Positions 35,334 through 43,512 of a stretch of 64,000 nucleotides of DNA are shown here, piece after piece. The position numbers and the translations under genes were made by a program. Origin of the DNA: Desulfosporosinus sp. HMP52 (lineage in GTDB: Bacteria; Bacillota; Desulfitobacteriia; Desulfitobacteriales; Desulfitobacteriaceae); assembly GCF_000765145.1 (NCBI RefSeq), contig NZ_JMGA01000016.1, positions 1 through 64,000 of the forward strand, given 5' to 3'. The notes beneath the pieces were generated by a model that did not search any database, was not told the DNA's origin, and worked only from the letters and a program-made list of their open reading frames with translations. Position 1 is the stretch's first letter. Each line of letters begins with the position of its first letter.

Positions 35334-35369
35334 GATCTCCTTTATTAGTTCTAAGGAGATCTCTTTTTT
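35334..35369 (+). terminator. Terminator or attenuator upstream of the selenoperoxiredoxin
   Basis: GATCTCC (35334-35340) pairs with GGAGATC (35355-35361), followed by TCTTTTTT. No gene ends just before it, so it may close a small RNA or act as an attenuator in the leader of the peroxiredoxin gene. Confidence 0.6.
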
Positions 35370-35373
35370 GTTG

Positions 35374-35419
35374 ATTGTAGGAATCATCGCTCCTAAAAAT
35401 CAGCGGTGATTCCTACAAT
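35374..35419 (+). other. Long hairpin in the selenoperoxiredoxin leader
   Basis: An 18-bp inverted repeat (35374-35391 and 35402-35419, one wobble) with a 10-nt loop, immediately after the preceding terminator and 60 bp before the start codon. No T-run follows, so it is not an ordinary terminator. A regulator or RNA-stability element is possible. Confidence 0.6.
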
Positions 35420-35482
35420 AACTGTCAAGATATCCCTCGAGAGCATAAAGTAAATAAGATGTTCTTAGGGGAGGTTTTTAGC

Positions 35483-36043
35483 GTGATTTATCCCGAACAA
35501 CTTGCACCGGATTTTGAAGCAGAGGCATATGTAAGAGGAAAAAAAGTGAACATTCATCTAAATGATTTTATTGGTCAATGGATTCTCCTCATCTTCTATG
35601 CTAGCGATTTTACCTTTGTTTGACCGACTGAATTAGCAGCCGTGGCTGCTCAGCAGGAGACACTTCAAAAACTTGGTATTCAAGTGTTAGCAATTAGCAC
35701 TGACAGCGTATACTCTCATAAAATTTTCGCAGAAACATCCCCCTCGGCGCGCACCGTTTGGTACCCTTTATTATCAGATCGATCCCATTTCATCTCAAAT
35801 CAGTACGGAGTCCTCAGAAAAGAATTAGGAATGCCCTACAGAGCAACCTTTATCATATCTCCTAGCGGAAGAGTCAAGTATGTCAGTCTTTATCCACCTG
35901 AGGTAGGACGCAACGTTGCTGAGGTCATTCGCATTATTCAGGGGCTGATTTATGAGGAGATGACCGGCCAGGGAGTTCCGGCCTACTGGAAACCTGGAAT
36001 GACCGGAATTTTAATTGATTTCAAAAACGTTGGGAAAATCTAA
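35483..36043 (+). CDS. Selenocysteine peroxiredoxin (AhpC/Prx1-like) read through UGA 35621
   Basis: GTG 35483 has GGGGAGG 10 bases upstream. The frame runs 46 codons to TGA at 35621-35623 and continues without interruption to 36043, giving 186 residues. It aligns throughout with AhpC/Prx1: [32 protein letters not shown]-[U]-[48 protein letters not shown] and a C-terminal GVPAYWKPG. The UGA stands exactly at the peroxidatic cysteine of the FVCPTE motif, so the protein is a selenoperoxiredoxin. It has no cysteine at all, and the usual resolving Cys (VCPA.W) is missing, so it must be a 1-Sec type reduced by an outside thiol. It presumably removes peroxides in an oxygen-sensitive cell. Confidence 0.9.
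35635..35650 (+). promoter_or_regulatory. Candidate SECIS element
   Basis: AGCAGC (35635-35640) and GCTGCT (35645-35650) form a perfect 6-bp stem around CGTG, beginning 11 nt after the UGA. Bacterial SECIS hairpins sit at this distance and carry G and U in a small apical loop, as seen here. Confidence 0.7.
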
Positions 36044-36114
36044 TCTAAGCTTGGACATAATTATTTATTCATAGGGCATTCTAAACGTATTCCAACGTTT
36101 AAGGGAGGCATTAT

Positions 36115-36246
36115 ATGGAGCAGGATCAGTCCCATCAAAACAAGCGGAGATTCCCAAAACGTGAAGATTTGCCATATAGCCATCAACCGGATCAAGATGG
36201 AAGAACTGACTACGGAAAAGATCAGGAAACAACTTATAAGGGTTAA
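36115..36246 (+). CDS. Small hydrophilic peptide, 43 aa
   Basis: From ATG 36115 (AAGGGAGG 7 bases upstream) a 43-residue product rich in Gln, Asp, Lys and Arg with no hydrophobic segment (MEQDQSHQNKRRFPKREDL at the start). It shares the character of small acid-soluble or spore-associated peptides, but no family can be named. It stands in a row with a similar peptide at 36295 and ends before a strong terminator. Confidence 0.5.
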   Translation: MEQDQSHQNKRRFPKREDLPYSHQPDQDGRTDYGKDQETTYKG

Positions 36247-36294
36247 AACCAGATTGAATTTTTTCTTATGTATAAAAAAGCGCGGAGGTAGGAT

Positions 36295-36390
36295 ATGTCA
36301 AATAGAGCAACAGATAAAGCACAAACTGGGAAACCTGACAGGGGTAAAAACTCCCCCTTTAAGAAAAAAACCCCACAAAGCCGGGCATAA
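36295..36390 (+). CDS. Small basic peptide, 31 aa
   Basis: ATG 36295 is preceded by GGAGGTAGGAT. The product is 31 residues, very basic and low in hydrophobics (MSNRATDKAQTGKPDRGK at the start). Its stop lies in the loop of the terminator at 36380-36397. Likely co-transcribed with the peptide at 36115. Possibly a minor small acid-soluble spore protein; not certain. Confidence 0.5.
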   Translation: MSNRATDKAQTGKPDRGKNSPFKKKTPQSRA

Positions 36391-36397
36391 GCCCGGC
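36380..36397 (+). terminator. Terminator
   Basis: GCCGGGC and GCCCGGC around ATAA, then TTCTGGTTT. Confidence 0.8.
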
Positions 36398-36493
36398 TTC
36401 TGGTTTATAAAGATGTAATATAAGAAAGCTATCTGATATAATGGAATAGACTAACTGATTTTGGTTTTAAAATACTTGAATAAAGGTGGTACT

Positions 36494-36832
36494 ATGAAAA
36501 AAATTGAGGCTATTATACGACCTGAAAAACTGAATGACGTAAAGGTTATTCTATCAGACCTTGGTGTAAATGGGATGACCGTCTCTAATGTTTCGGGGTT
36601 CGGAAATCAGAAGGGGTATACTCAAATATATCGCGGTCAAGAAATTGTTACTCGACTCTTACCAAAGATAAAGTTAGAAGCTGTAGTTTCATCGAATAAA
36701 GTAGATGAAGTTATTGCAGCTATTATCAAAACATCAAAAACAGGCGAATTTGGCGATGGCAAAATTTTTGTGTATGACGTAGCTGATGCTGTCCGCATTC
36801 GAACTGGCGAACATGGTGATGCCGCTCTCTAA
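36494..36832 (+). CDS. PII-family nitrogen regulatory protein
   Basis: 112 residues, standard PII length: MKKIEAIIRPEKLNDVKVIL, GMTVSNVSGFGNQKG, a T-loop YRGQEIVTRLLPKIKLE and the C-terminal GEFGDGKIFVYDVADAVRIR. PII trimers sense 2-oxoglutarate and ATP/ADP and block ammonium transporters. The T-loop lacks the Tyr-51 uridylylation site (Ile instead), so control is probably by effectors alone. ATG 36494 has AAAGGTGG upstream. It lies tail to tail with the ammonium transporter gene, which is unusual; glnK and amt are commonly in one operon. Confidence 0.9.
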   Translation: MKKIEAIIRPEKLNDVKVILSDLGVNGMTVSNVSGFGNQKGYTQIYRGQEIVTRLLPKIKLEAVVSSNKVDEVIAAIIKTSKTGEFGDGKIFVYDVADAVRIRTGEHGDAAL

Positions 36833-36852
36833 AATCCTAAGTTAAAAAGTTC

Positions 36853-38115
36853 CTACATATAAACATTCTCACTTAATTCAAAATCAGGATAGGCCTTTTC
36901 TCTATGTTGAGTTAAATCTAAGCCATTGACTTGCTCCTCATCGCTTGCTCTGAGAGGGGTAATTACGGCTATACCCTTTAAGATAACGAACGTCATTATA
37001 CCTACAAATAGATAAGTAGCTATAACTGCAGATAATTGTATTAATACGGGTTCAAAACCGCCTCCATTAATCCAACCATTTTTACCTTGGGGATTAAGGC
37101 TTAAGTCGGCAAATATTCCCGTAGCAATGGTGCCCCAAGTCCCTCCAATTCCATGTATTCCAAAAACATCTAGGGCATCATCATATCCTAACTTAGCTTT
37201 TAAAATACTGACTGCTAAATAGCAGATTCCACCTGCAACAAACCCTATAAGCAGTGCACTAACCGTTGAAACATATCCTGCTGCTGGGGTGATGGCCACA
37301 AGCGCAGAGATAATCCCACTGACCGCGCCAAAAACTGTAATTTGACGACGATGAAGCCATTCGAGCATAGCCCAGCCAATCATTCCAGCAGCCCCTGCAA
37401 TTTGAGTTGTACCTAAGGCAAGTACTGCAACACCATTTGCACCCATTGCTCCTCCCGAATTAAATCCAAACCAACCGAACCACAATAGCCCCCCACCAAA
37501 GAGGACATTAGGCATGTGATGAGGAATGTTCCATTCATACCCAACCTTTAAGCGCTTACCTAAAACATAAGCCGCTACCAAACCGGACACACCGGAAGCT
37601 ACTTCCACAACAGTGCCTCCTGCAAAATCCAGTACTCCTAAATTACGCATCCACCCGTCAATACCCCACACCCAATGGGCTAAAGGTATATATACAAATG
37701 TGCTCCAGAAAATTATAAAAAGTACAAATGCTGTAAAACGCATTCGTTCTGCAGTTGCTCCACTTATCACTGCCGGGGTGATAATTGCAAACATCAGTTG
37801 GAACAAAAAGAACAATAAATGTGGAATAGTTGGAGCATAGTCAGGGTTCGGTGTAAGACCAACTCCCTTAAGTCCCAACCAGTCAAGGCCACCAATAATA
37901 TGACCGTAATCTGATCCAAAAGCTAAGGAGTATCCGAACAATACCCATATTACTGTGACTATCCCCATAGCTGCATAGCTTTGCATCATGATTGAGAGCA
38001 CATTTCTTTTTCTGACCATTCCTCCATAGAACAGGGCCAGACCAGGTGTCATCAGGAAAACTAAAAGAGTACAAACTACTAGGAATGATATATCCCCAGT
38101 ATCTAAAGCTGTCAT
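36853..38115 (-). CDS. amt: Ammonium transporter, Amt family
   Basis: 420 residues from ATG 38115, with AAGGGGGTTTC upstream. Eleven membrane helices are expected, and typical Amt segments are present: VFLMTPGLALFYGGMVRKRN, HWVWGIDGWMRN with DFAGGTVVEV, PHHMPNVLFGGGLLWFGWF, GFNSGGAMGA and IHGIGGTWGTIATGIF. It conducts ammonium into the cell and is closed by PII-type proteins, one of which is encoded next to it. A large hairpin (38271-38321) lies in its presumed leader. Confidence 0.93.
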   Translation of the reverse strand: MTALDTGDISFLVVCTLLVFLMTPGLALFYGGMVRKRNVLSIMMQSYAAMGIVTVIWVLFGYSLAFGSDYGHIIGGLDWLGLKGVGLTPNPDYAPTIPHLLFFLFQLMFAIITPAVISGATAERMRFTAFVLFIIFWSTFVYIPLAHWVWGIDGWMRNLGVLDFAGGTVVEVASGVSGLVAAYVLGKRLKVGYEWNIPHHMPNVLFGGGLLWFGWFGFNSGGAMGANGVAVLALGTTQIAGAAGMIGWAMLEWLHRRQITVFGAVSGIISALVAITPAAGYVSTVSALLIGFVAGGICYLAVSILKAKLGYDDALDVFGIHGIGGTWGTIATGIFADLSLNPQGKNGWINGGGFEPVLIQLSAVIATYLFVGIMTFVILKGIAVITPLRASDEEQVNGLDLTQHREKAYPDFELSENVYM

Positions 38116-38270
38116 TATGAAACCCCCTTGTCTCAAATTATGTACAAATAATAACTGGCGGCTAAAAAATTCGTTGCAACTTGTGATCACAATAGCATCA
38201 AACAACAACATAATTCATAGCTTATTGGAATTAAACTATAACCGCCCAAAAGCTATGTACTCGAGAACAT

Positions 38271-38321
38271 AAAGAGGCTCTAAAAAAGCGTTTATATAAA
38301 ACGCCCTTTTAGAGCCTCTTT
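38271..38321 (-). other. Long hairpin in the amt leader
   Basis: AAAGAGGCTCTAAAA pairs with TTTTAGAGCCTCTTT, enclosing an inner GCGTTT/AAACGC stem. On the minus strand the inner stem is followed by TTTTTT, so it can act as a terminator about 160 bp before amt. It may attenuate amt transcription or end a small RNA. Confidence 0.6.
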
Positions 38322-38483
38322 GCTCTCTTAATCCTGTACTTGCAAGTAACTTTATTATAGCTTCCAAAGAGAAAAGTGTCTATATGTTTTTATCCCTTTA
38401 TTATAATATTCACATATACAAAACCATTTATCTATTATAGTTTGGTGTGAAATTCGATAATGTCGCCTATCAGCCTGATTAGT

Positions 38484-38528
38484 AAAAAGGCCTCGACAGT
38501 ATATATTATATATACTACCCGGCCCTTT
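38484..38528. terminator. Terminator after the amidase gene
   Basis: AAAAAGGCC...AGTATATAT / ATATATACT...GGCCCTTT: an AT-rich stem with a GC base and T-run on the minus strand, 44 bp past the stop of the amidase. Confidence 0.7.
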
Positions 38529-38571
38529 CATGCACTGTATTAAACAAAGAGTCTTGCTTATCTCAAACTAT

Positions 38572-39885
38572 CTATTTGCCTTTAAAATAATTAGATATAA
38601 TCTGGGATACCTTCTTTAGTGTCGAAACTTCCTCACTATCTGAGACAATCTCTTCTTTCATTTGTTGGTATAGCCTTACAATACTCTCACCGTACCCTTC
38701 CCCGGGTACGGCCCAGTGACCGTTGAGATCCTCCCAGTTTTGACAACTTCCTCTCGTTACTAAGCCAAAGCGAGGATCTACCATCTGAATACCACTCGGT
38801 AACGGCCCAGTTGAAGCATATGCATAAAGATGCTCTAAGTGGGCCAACACCCCTACTTCTTGTGAAGAAAATATTGCGCCTGAAACTCCATTTCCAACTG
38901 CACCAATACCACCAAAGTTATTTTGCTCAGGCTTTACAATCCCACCAAATTTAAGGTAAGCGGTTTCTTTTATCATTTGGGCTACTGCATAACCCCATCT
39001 TATACCGAGTATCTCACCATTCTTCTTGTAGAAGGGAATTATATCCGGAGCCTCTGTATTATATTTTAACAAAAATTGTTGACACTGCTCAACAGTTATG
39101 GATTCTTCACCCATAATTGGAGTCTTGAAGCTATTTTGGTCTGCCTTATAGTCAAATACGATAACATTATCTGTTGTTCTTTGGACAATTCCCTCAATAG
39201 TCTGACCGCTATCTACAGCTCTTTTTACTTCACTGATAGCACTGTCTGGAGTACTTAACGCCATTGTCTGCTTACCATCTAAAATTACACGGTACATAAC
39301 ATCAGGAATTGGTTGTGAAGTTATTGGCTCTTTATAGATAATACCAAAATAATCACAAATTCCTTTGGCATGAGCTACAGCAAGTGCCTGACGAAAACTG
39401 GTTTCTCTCAACTTCGCTACATCGTCAACCTTATCAATAAATCCATTTTCCGTCAAAATAGCCGGCATGCTCGTTTCTCTAAGGACCATTACATTTTGGG
39501 TTTTAACCCCGCGATTTCTCCATTCTCCTACCTGGACAAGATACGGTAACACCTTATAGGCTGCAATTTCAGCTCTTCCGCCAGTGCCAATAACGAGAAC
39601 CTCTACACCTGTACCTCCGCCAGCATTTATATGAATCGAAACAAATAAATCCACTTTCTCTGATTCTGCACTCGCAACTCTAGCAGCCAAATCCCGGCTT
39701 TGATCATTTTCGTAATATCCGGCAGCATAATCTCCGTCACGTGTTAGTATGACACTAATATCATTGTACTCGAGTAAAGGCTTTAGTTTATGACAAATGT
39801 CCAGCGTTAAATCTTTTTCTTTCATCCCATTTCCAACTGCACCCGGATCGTATCCGCCATGACCTGGATCGATACATACTTTCAC
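38572..39885 (-). CDS. N-acetylmuramoyl-L-alanine amidase (Amidase_3) with glucosaminidase-like domain
   Basis: 437 residues. N-terminal Amidase_3 domain (1-180): MKVCIDPGHGGYDPGAVGNG, EKDLTLDI (catalytic Glu), LFVSIHINAG and LTENGFID, with the zinc His and Glu residues. A linker of about 75 residues follows. The C-terminal part (about 265-415) resembles glucosaminidase/lysozyme-like domains: YAVAQMIKETAYLKFGG, NNFGGIGAVGNG and FSSQEVGVLAHLEHLYAYAS. There is no signal peptide, so it could be a prophage-type or sporulation hydrolase. It cuts peptidoglycan at two bond types. GTG start with GGGAGGG 8 bases away. Confidence 0.85.
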   Translation of the reverse strand: MKVCIDPGHGGYDPGAVGNGMKEKDLTLDICHKLKPLLEYNDISVILTRDGDYAAGYYENDQSRDLAARVASAESEKVDLFVSIHINAGGGTGVEVLVIGTGGRAEIAAYKVLPYLVQVGEWRNRGVKTQNVMVLRETSMPAILTENGFIDKVDDVAKLRETSFRQALAVAHAKGICDYFGIIYKEPITSQPIPDVMYRVILDGKQTMALSTPDSAISEVKRAVDSGQTIEGIVQRTTDNVIVFDYKADQNSFKTPIMGEESITVEQCQQFLLKYNTEAPDIIPFYKKNGEILGIRWGYAVAQMIKETAYLKFGGIVKPEQNNFGGIGAVGNGVSGAIFSSQEVGVLAHLEHLYAYASTGPLPSGIQMVDPRFGLVTRGSCQNWEDLNGHWAVPGEGYGESIVRLYQQMKEEIVSDSEEVSTLKKVSQIISNYFKGK

Positions 39886-40191
39886 TTCAAAACCCTCCCT
39901 TTTTAGTCTATTTAGGAGCCGAGTATGAAGTTACTCTTTGGTTACCTCTGACATTTGTTACTTATTTTATTTAAACATATCTAACTGCCTGAAAAAAAGA
40001 GACCTCACTAGCTTTGAGACTCTTCTAATGGTTTTATATTTGTATCTGTATTCTTAAAAATGGATATCATTGATAATGATTCCGTTCAATTCTGTTCTGA
40101 CTCTAACATTTATTTAAAACTAACGTTTATTTTTTAGTAGTTAAAAAATTTGAATGAGCTATGTATTCGACGAAAGGAAGTTGTAAATTCC

Positions 40192-41445
40192 ATGAGCATT
40201 GGATATGCGTCTTTAACAACCGGAGTGCCCAATACCAAAATCAAAAGTTGTATACTTAAAAATGCAAGTTACAATAGATTATTAGAGTTAATTGACTACA
40301 ATTTAAAGTCTCTTGAAACAATCATTGACTATAATATTGAAAATAGCATTGCATTATTCAGAATTAGTTCAGATCTAATACCCTTTGGTTCTAACCCTGT
40401 AAATAATTTACTTTGGTGGGAGATTTTCTACGATCGGATTCACCAAATTGGAGAGAAAATAAAAAATAGCGGAATGAGAGTTTCTATGCATCCAGGCTAT
40501 ACTATTTTGAACTCACCTAACGAAGAAGTTGTGAAGAGAACCATCGAAGATTTAAATTATCACAACAGAGTACTAGATAGCTTAGGTGTAAATTCAATGC
40601 ATAAAATCGTCTTGCATATCGGAGGAGTTTATAACGATAAGAAGCTGGCCACAAAAAGGTTCATCGATAATTATTGGCGATTGAGTGATTCAGTCAGACA
40701 ACGTATCGTATTGGAGAATGACGATAAGTCTTATAATATCCATGATGTATTGGAAATAGGAGACAGACTTAATGCCCCAGTGATTTTCGATAATCTTCAT
40801 CATCAGATTAATTGTTTCAACGATCAATTTGATGATTACTATTGGATTAACACATGTCGAAAAACATGGCAGGAAAAAGATGGACGCCAAAAAATGCATT
40901 ATTCCCAGCAGCACCCGCTAAAGAAACCCGGATCCCATTCTATCACCATCGGCATCGGAGAATTTATGCGTTTTTATCAGGATCTAGAAAGAAAAGACCT
41001 TGATATAATGCTCGAAGTCAAAGATAAAAACCTTTCTGCTCTAAAATGCATCCATTGTTTGTTTCCTGTAAATAAAGCCTCTATCTTAGAACGCGAATGG
41101 ATGAAATACAAGTACATGGTACTGGAAAAATCCCCCGACATTTTTAATAAAATTGAACACTCATTGAGAAGCCCCAGGGAATATCCAATTATTTCTTTCT
41201 ATACAGATATTGAAGCTGCTTTGCAAAGTGAGTATGTAATTGAAAACTCCTTTAATGCAGCAACTCATATTTGGGAGTTCTTAAAATCTACTTCAACTGA
41301 AAAAGATAGTAATTCTTTTTCTAAAGTTCTTAAGTCTTTCAAACTAGGTAAAACCTCGTTAACAACAATCAAGAATTTTTTATGGAGATTCGCTGTTAAA
41401 TACGAAGAGGAGTCGATATTAGGCTCATATTACTTTATCCAATAA
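40192..41445 (+). CDS. uvsE: UV DNA damage endonuclease UvsE
   Basis: 417 residues from ATG 40192 (AAAGGAAG upstream). UvsE/UVDE TIM-barrel signatures: MSIGYASLTTGVPNTKIKSC, FRISSDLIPFGSNPVNN, GMRVSMHPGYTILNSP, LHIGGVYNDKK, RIVLENDDKSYN and PVIFDNLHHQIN, with the His, Asp and Glu ligands of the metal cluster. It nicks 5' to UV photoproducts, an alternative to nucleotide excision and spore photoproduct lyase in spore formers. The C-terminal 100 residues are an extension beyond the barrel. Confidence 0.92.
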   Translation: MSIGYASLTTGVPNTKIKSCILKNASYNRLLELIDYNLKSLETIIDYNIENSIALFRISSDLIPFGSNPVNNLLWWEIFYDRIHQIGEKIKNSGMRVSMHPGYTILNSPNEEVVKRTIEDLNYHNRVLDSLGVNSMHKIVLHIGGVYNDKKLATKRFIDNYWRLSDSVRQRIVLENDDKSYNIHDVLEIGDRLNAPVIFDNLHHQINCFNDQFDDYYWINTCRKTWQEKDGRQKMHYSQQHPLKKPGSHSITIGIGEFMRFYQDLERKDLDIMLEVKDKNLSALKCIHCLFPVNKASILEREWMKYKYMVLEKSPDIFNKIEHSLRSPREYPIISFYTDIEAALQSEYVIENSFNAATHIWEFLKSTSTEKDSNSFSKVLKSFKLGKTSLTTIKNFLWRFAVKYEEESILGSYYFIQ

Positions 41446-41508
41446 CCTAAACGATTTAGCTCTAAAAGAAAAATTCCGCACTATCTGCGAGATTGTTTTT
41501 CTACAAGG

Positions 41509-42369
41509 TTACTGGCTAATCTCCATTTGTGGAAATCGAACTGAAAAGGTAGTCCCATCAGAGCCAGTCTTTACATCTATAAGTGCATTATGTTTATCTG
41601 CAATGCCATAGCACATTGGCAGACCTAATCCTGTTCCGTTTTCCTTTGTAGTGAAAAACGGGGTGCCTAGTTTAAGTAAATTCTCTGTATCAATGCCTTT
41701 TCCTTCATCCCTAACACTAAGAACTATATATTGCCCGTCTATAAAGGTATTAATTGTTAGACATCCATCTTCACGCATCGCATCGAGACCATTACGAGCT
41801 AAGTTTAAAACAAGCTGAGTTATTTCATTGGGATCAATATCAAGTTCAGCAATATCTCCGGGTTCAAAAACACACTTCTTTCCTTGACTGTAAGCGTCCG
41901 CTTGCAACAATGGATAGAGATTTTCTATAAGTTTATTTAAACATTGTCGTGTAAATTCTGATGGCTTATTCTTGGCAAGAGACAAAAAATCGCTGATTAT
42001 TAAATTAGCCCTATCAAGCTCTTCTATCATTAGGTCAAAATAGCTCTTATATGTATGCAAATCCTTTTTATTCTGAAGCATTTGAAGGAAACCCCTTATT
42101 GTCGTCAATGGGTTCCGAACCTCGTGTCCAAGTCCTGCAGCTAGTTGTCCAATTACATTAAACCTTTCCAGCTTAGCAACTTCCTGTTCAAGCACTACTA
42201 ATTTCTGCTCGATTTCTGCCCGTTTATTAAACTCGATTTTTAGTTCTTCGGTTCTTCTCTCTAATACTTCTTTTAAGTTAAGACGATCTTCCTTTAGCTG
42301 AATTAACTCCCTTCTCACATTGACAAAGTTTTCCCAATCTTCTACACTATGAAATTTGGCTGATATCAA
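41509..42369 (-). CDS. Cytoplasmic sensor histidine kinase
   Basis: 286 residues with no membrane segments. Residues 12-70 are a long coiled coil. HisKA follows (GLGHEVRNPLTTIRGFLQML, phospho-acceptor His about residue 82), then HATPase_c with LNLARNGLDAMRE (N box), VRDEGKGIDTENL (G1) and TKENGTGLGLPMCYGI (G2). This is the layout of sporulation phosphorelay kinases. Two Spo0E-like phosphatases lie just upstream, so control of the Spo0A phosphorelay is a likely role. The start is unclear: TTG 42369 has a weak site, and CTG 42393 reading MKKNGVLRL is possible. Confidence 0.85.
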   Translation of the reverse strand: MISAKFHSVEDWENFVNVRRELIQLKEDRLNLKEVLERRTEELKIEFNKRAEIEQKLVVLEQEVAKLERFNVIGQLAAGLGHEVRNPLTTIRGFLQMLQNKKDLHTYKSYFDLMIEELDRANLIISDFLSLAKNKPSEFTRQCLNKLIENLYPLLQADAYSQGKKCVFEPGDIAELDIDPNEITQLVLNLARNGLDAMREDGCLTINTFIDGQYIVLSVRDEGKGIDTENLLKLGTPFFTTKENGTGLGLPMCYGIADKHNALIDVKTGSDGTTFSVRFPQMEISQ

Positions 42370-42712
42370 TCGTAAAACCCCATTCTTTTTCAGTCCAACC
42401 TAAAACACTAGTCTTTGCCAACAACCAAGAGATTCTTAGTCCGCTCTGTTATTACCTACTGTCTCTCTCAATCTTTTCTACCATAATCATATTTTCATAA
42501 CGAATATTTATGTATAAATTACTTTCTACAAAAATAAGGTAAATCCTTCTATTTACTTCACAAGTGGAAGTCAATGTTTTAACAAAATATCTTTGCCCTT
42601 CTTCATTCTCAAACCGAAAATTAAAAAAAGATGCTCATTAAAAGAACATACTCGTACATGCTGAATAAACTAAATCAAGAACTTTAGTAATCTTTAATTG
42701 GTGGTGAAGTTA
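42370..42712. other. Gene-free AT-rich region
   Basis: Upstream regions of the kinase (minus) and of the tiny peptide at 42713 (plus). I see no coding frame or hairpin. Confidence 0.5.
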
Positions 42713-42784
42713 ATGATTATTGTTATTATAATTTTACTGTTATTAGGTTATTTGTTTTTTAATAAAACTCCCGAAGCCGCTTAA
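42713..42784 (+). CDS. Tiny membrane peptide, 23 aa (1 of 2)
   Basis: ATG 42713 has GGTGGTGAAG 3-9 bases upstream. The 23 residues are a single hydrophobic helix with a short polar tail (FNKTPEAA). A strong terminator follows 8 bp after the stop, so it is a one-gene unit. A similar unit occurs at 43513. It may be a membrane-active regulator, toxin-like peptide or spore membrane peptide; unknown. Confidence 0.5.
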   Translation: MIIVIIILLLLGYLFFNKTPEAA

Positions 42785-42792
42785 AAGTTTTT

Positions 42793-42813
42793 GCCTAGGT
42801 GATTTACCTAGGC
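42793..42813 (+). terminator. Terminator of tiny peptide 1
   Basis: GCCTAGGT and ACCTAGGC around a 5-nt loop, followed by seven T. The same stem sequence is used at 43643-43668. Confidence 0.85.
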
Positions 42814-42876
42814 TTTTTTTACAATATATTGAGAGTCTCCTGCCAATGGTTGCTTATCCATCCATTAACTCATGAA

Positions 42877-43047
42877 TTACTTATCTTCTATTCTCATGAT
42901 TATTCCTTGATACCTATCTAAGATAGAATGCAACTCATGGCACGCAGCAACGACTTCTGGATTCGTATAGGACTTATCCTCTTGAATCCTGATGGTTCTT
43001 GAACGCAGTTCTTCGATTCGGTTTACTATTTCATCTAAATTAGACAC
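42877..43047 (-). CDS. Spo0E-like aspartyl-phosphate phosphatase, 56 aa
   Basis: A small helical-hairpin protein: NLDEIVNRIEELRSRTIRIQ, then NPEVVAACHELHSILDRYQG, matching the Spo0E pattern of two helices with a 'SxxLD'-type motif (here H-S-I-L-D). The ATG at 43053 directly abuts GGAGGG, whereas GTG 43047 lies 6 bases after it, so I start at the GTG. Spo0E proteins remove phosphate from Spo0A-P and delay sporulation. It is 76 bp downstream of the second Spo0E-like gene. Confidence 0.7.
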   Translation of the reverse strand: MSNLDEIVNRIEELRSRTIRIQEDKSYTNPEVVAACHELHSILDRYQGIIMRIEDK

Positions 43048-43110
43048 AAGCATCCCTCCAATCGTCTTGGTTGTTTAGTATGCCCATGTATATAATAAAA
43101 ATGGCGAAAC

Positions 43111-43137
43111 AAAAGGAGAGCCTTACGCTCTCCTTTT
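43111..43137 (-). terminator. Terminator of the Spo0E-like gene
   Basis: AAAAGGAGAGC and GCTCTCCTTTT, 11-bp stem, with the stop codon of the gene in the loop; T-rich on both sides. Confidence 0.8.
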
Positions 43138-43314
43138 ATAACATCTTTGCCATTTCTTTCTTTGGAATAAGTAAAACTTGTTAATTAATAGGTCAAGCCT
43201 TTGACTTACCATTACCACTCGGGGATCTGTGAGGTCTTTATCTAAAGCAATCTGTTGCATTTCTAATCTCAATGCTTCTATTTGTTCTAAGACTTTAAGT
43301 TTCATACTATGCAC
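43123..43314 (-). CDS. Spo0E family aspartyl-phosphate phosphatase, 63 aa
   Basis: 63 residues (or 60 from the second Met), with the canonical layout LEQIEALRLEMQQIALDK and VVMVSQRLDLLINKFYLFQ, including the conserved S-x-x-L-D motif. The AAGGAGG site lies 4-5 bases before ATG 43314. The basic tail RKKWQRCYKRRA is encoded partly in the terminator. Likely to counteract the phosphorelay in which the nearby kinase acts. Confidence 0.83.
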   Translation of the reverse strand: MHSMKLKVLEQIEALRLEMQQIALDKDLTDPRVVMVSQRLDLLINKFYLFQRKKWQRCYKRRA

Positions 43315-43512
43315 CTCCTTAGCAATTGCGCACTTGGAACATTTTAGTACGATGTATCAGTAAAATCAATAGGCCTAAAGGGCAAGGTTTTGTCGAAAAG
43401 AAGGTTATAACACTTATCTCCCAAGAACAACCAATAGACATGCTGCATAGTATAAACCAGGAACCTTCTCATTCTTTCTTCTTATGCGATTCTAAATGAG
43501 GAGGTGAAGTAT

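Noticed and set aside
40060-40085. Fur-like palindrome ATCATTGATAATGAT upstream of uvsE
   Set aside because: Only a 6-3-6 partial match in AT-rich DNA and no iron-related gene nearby.
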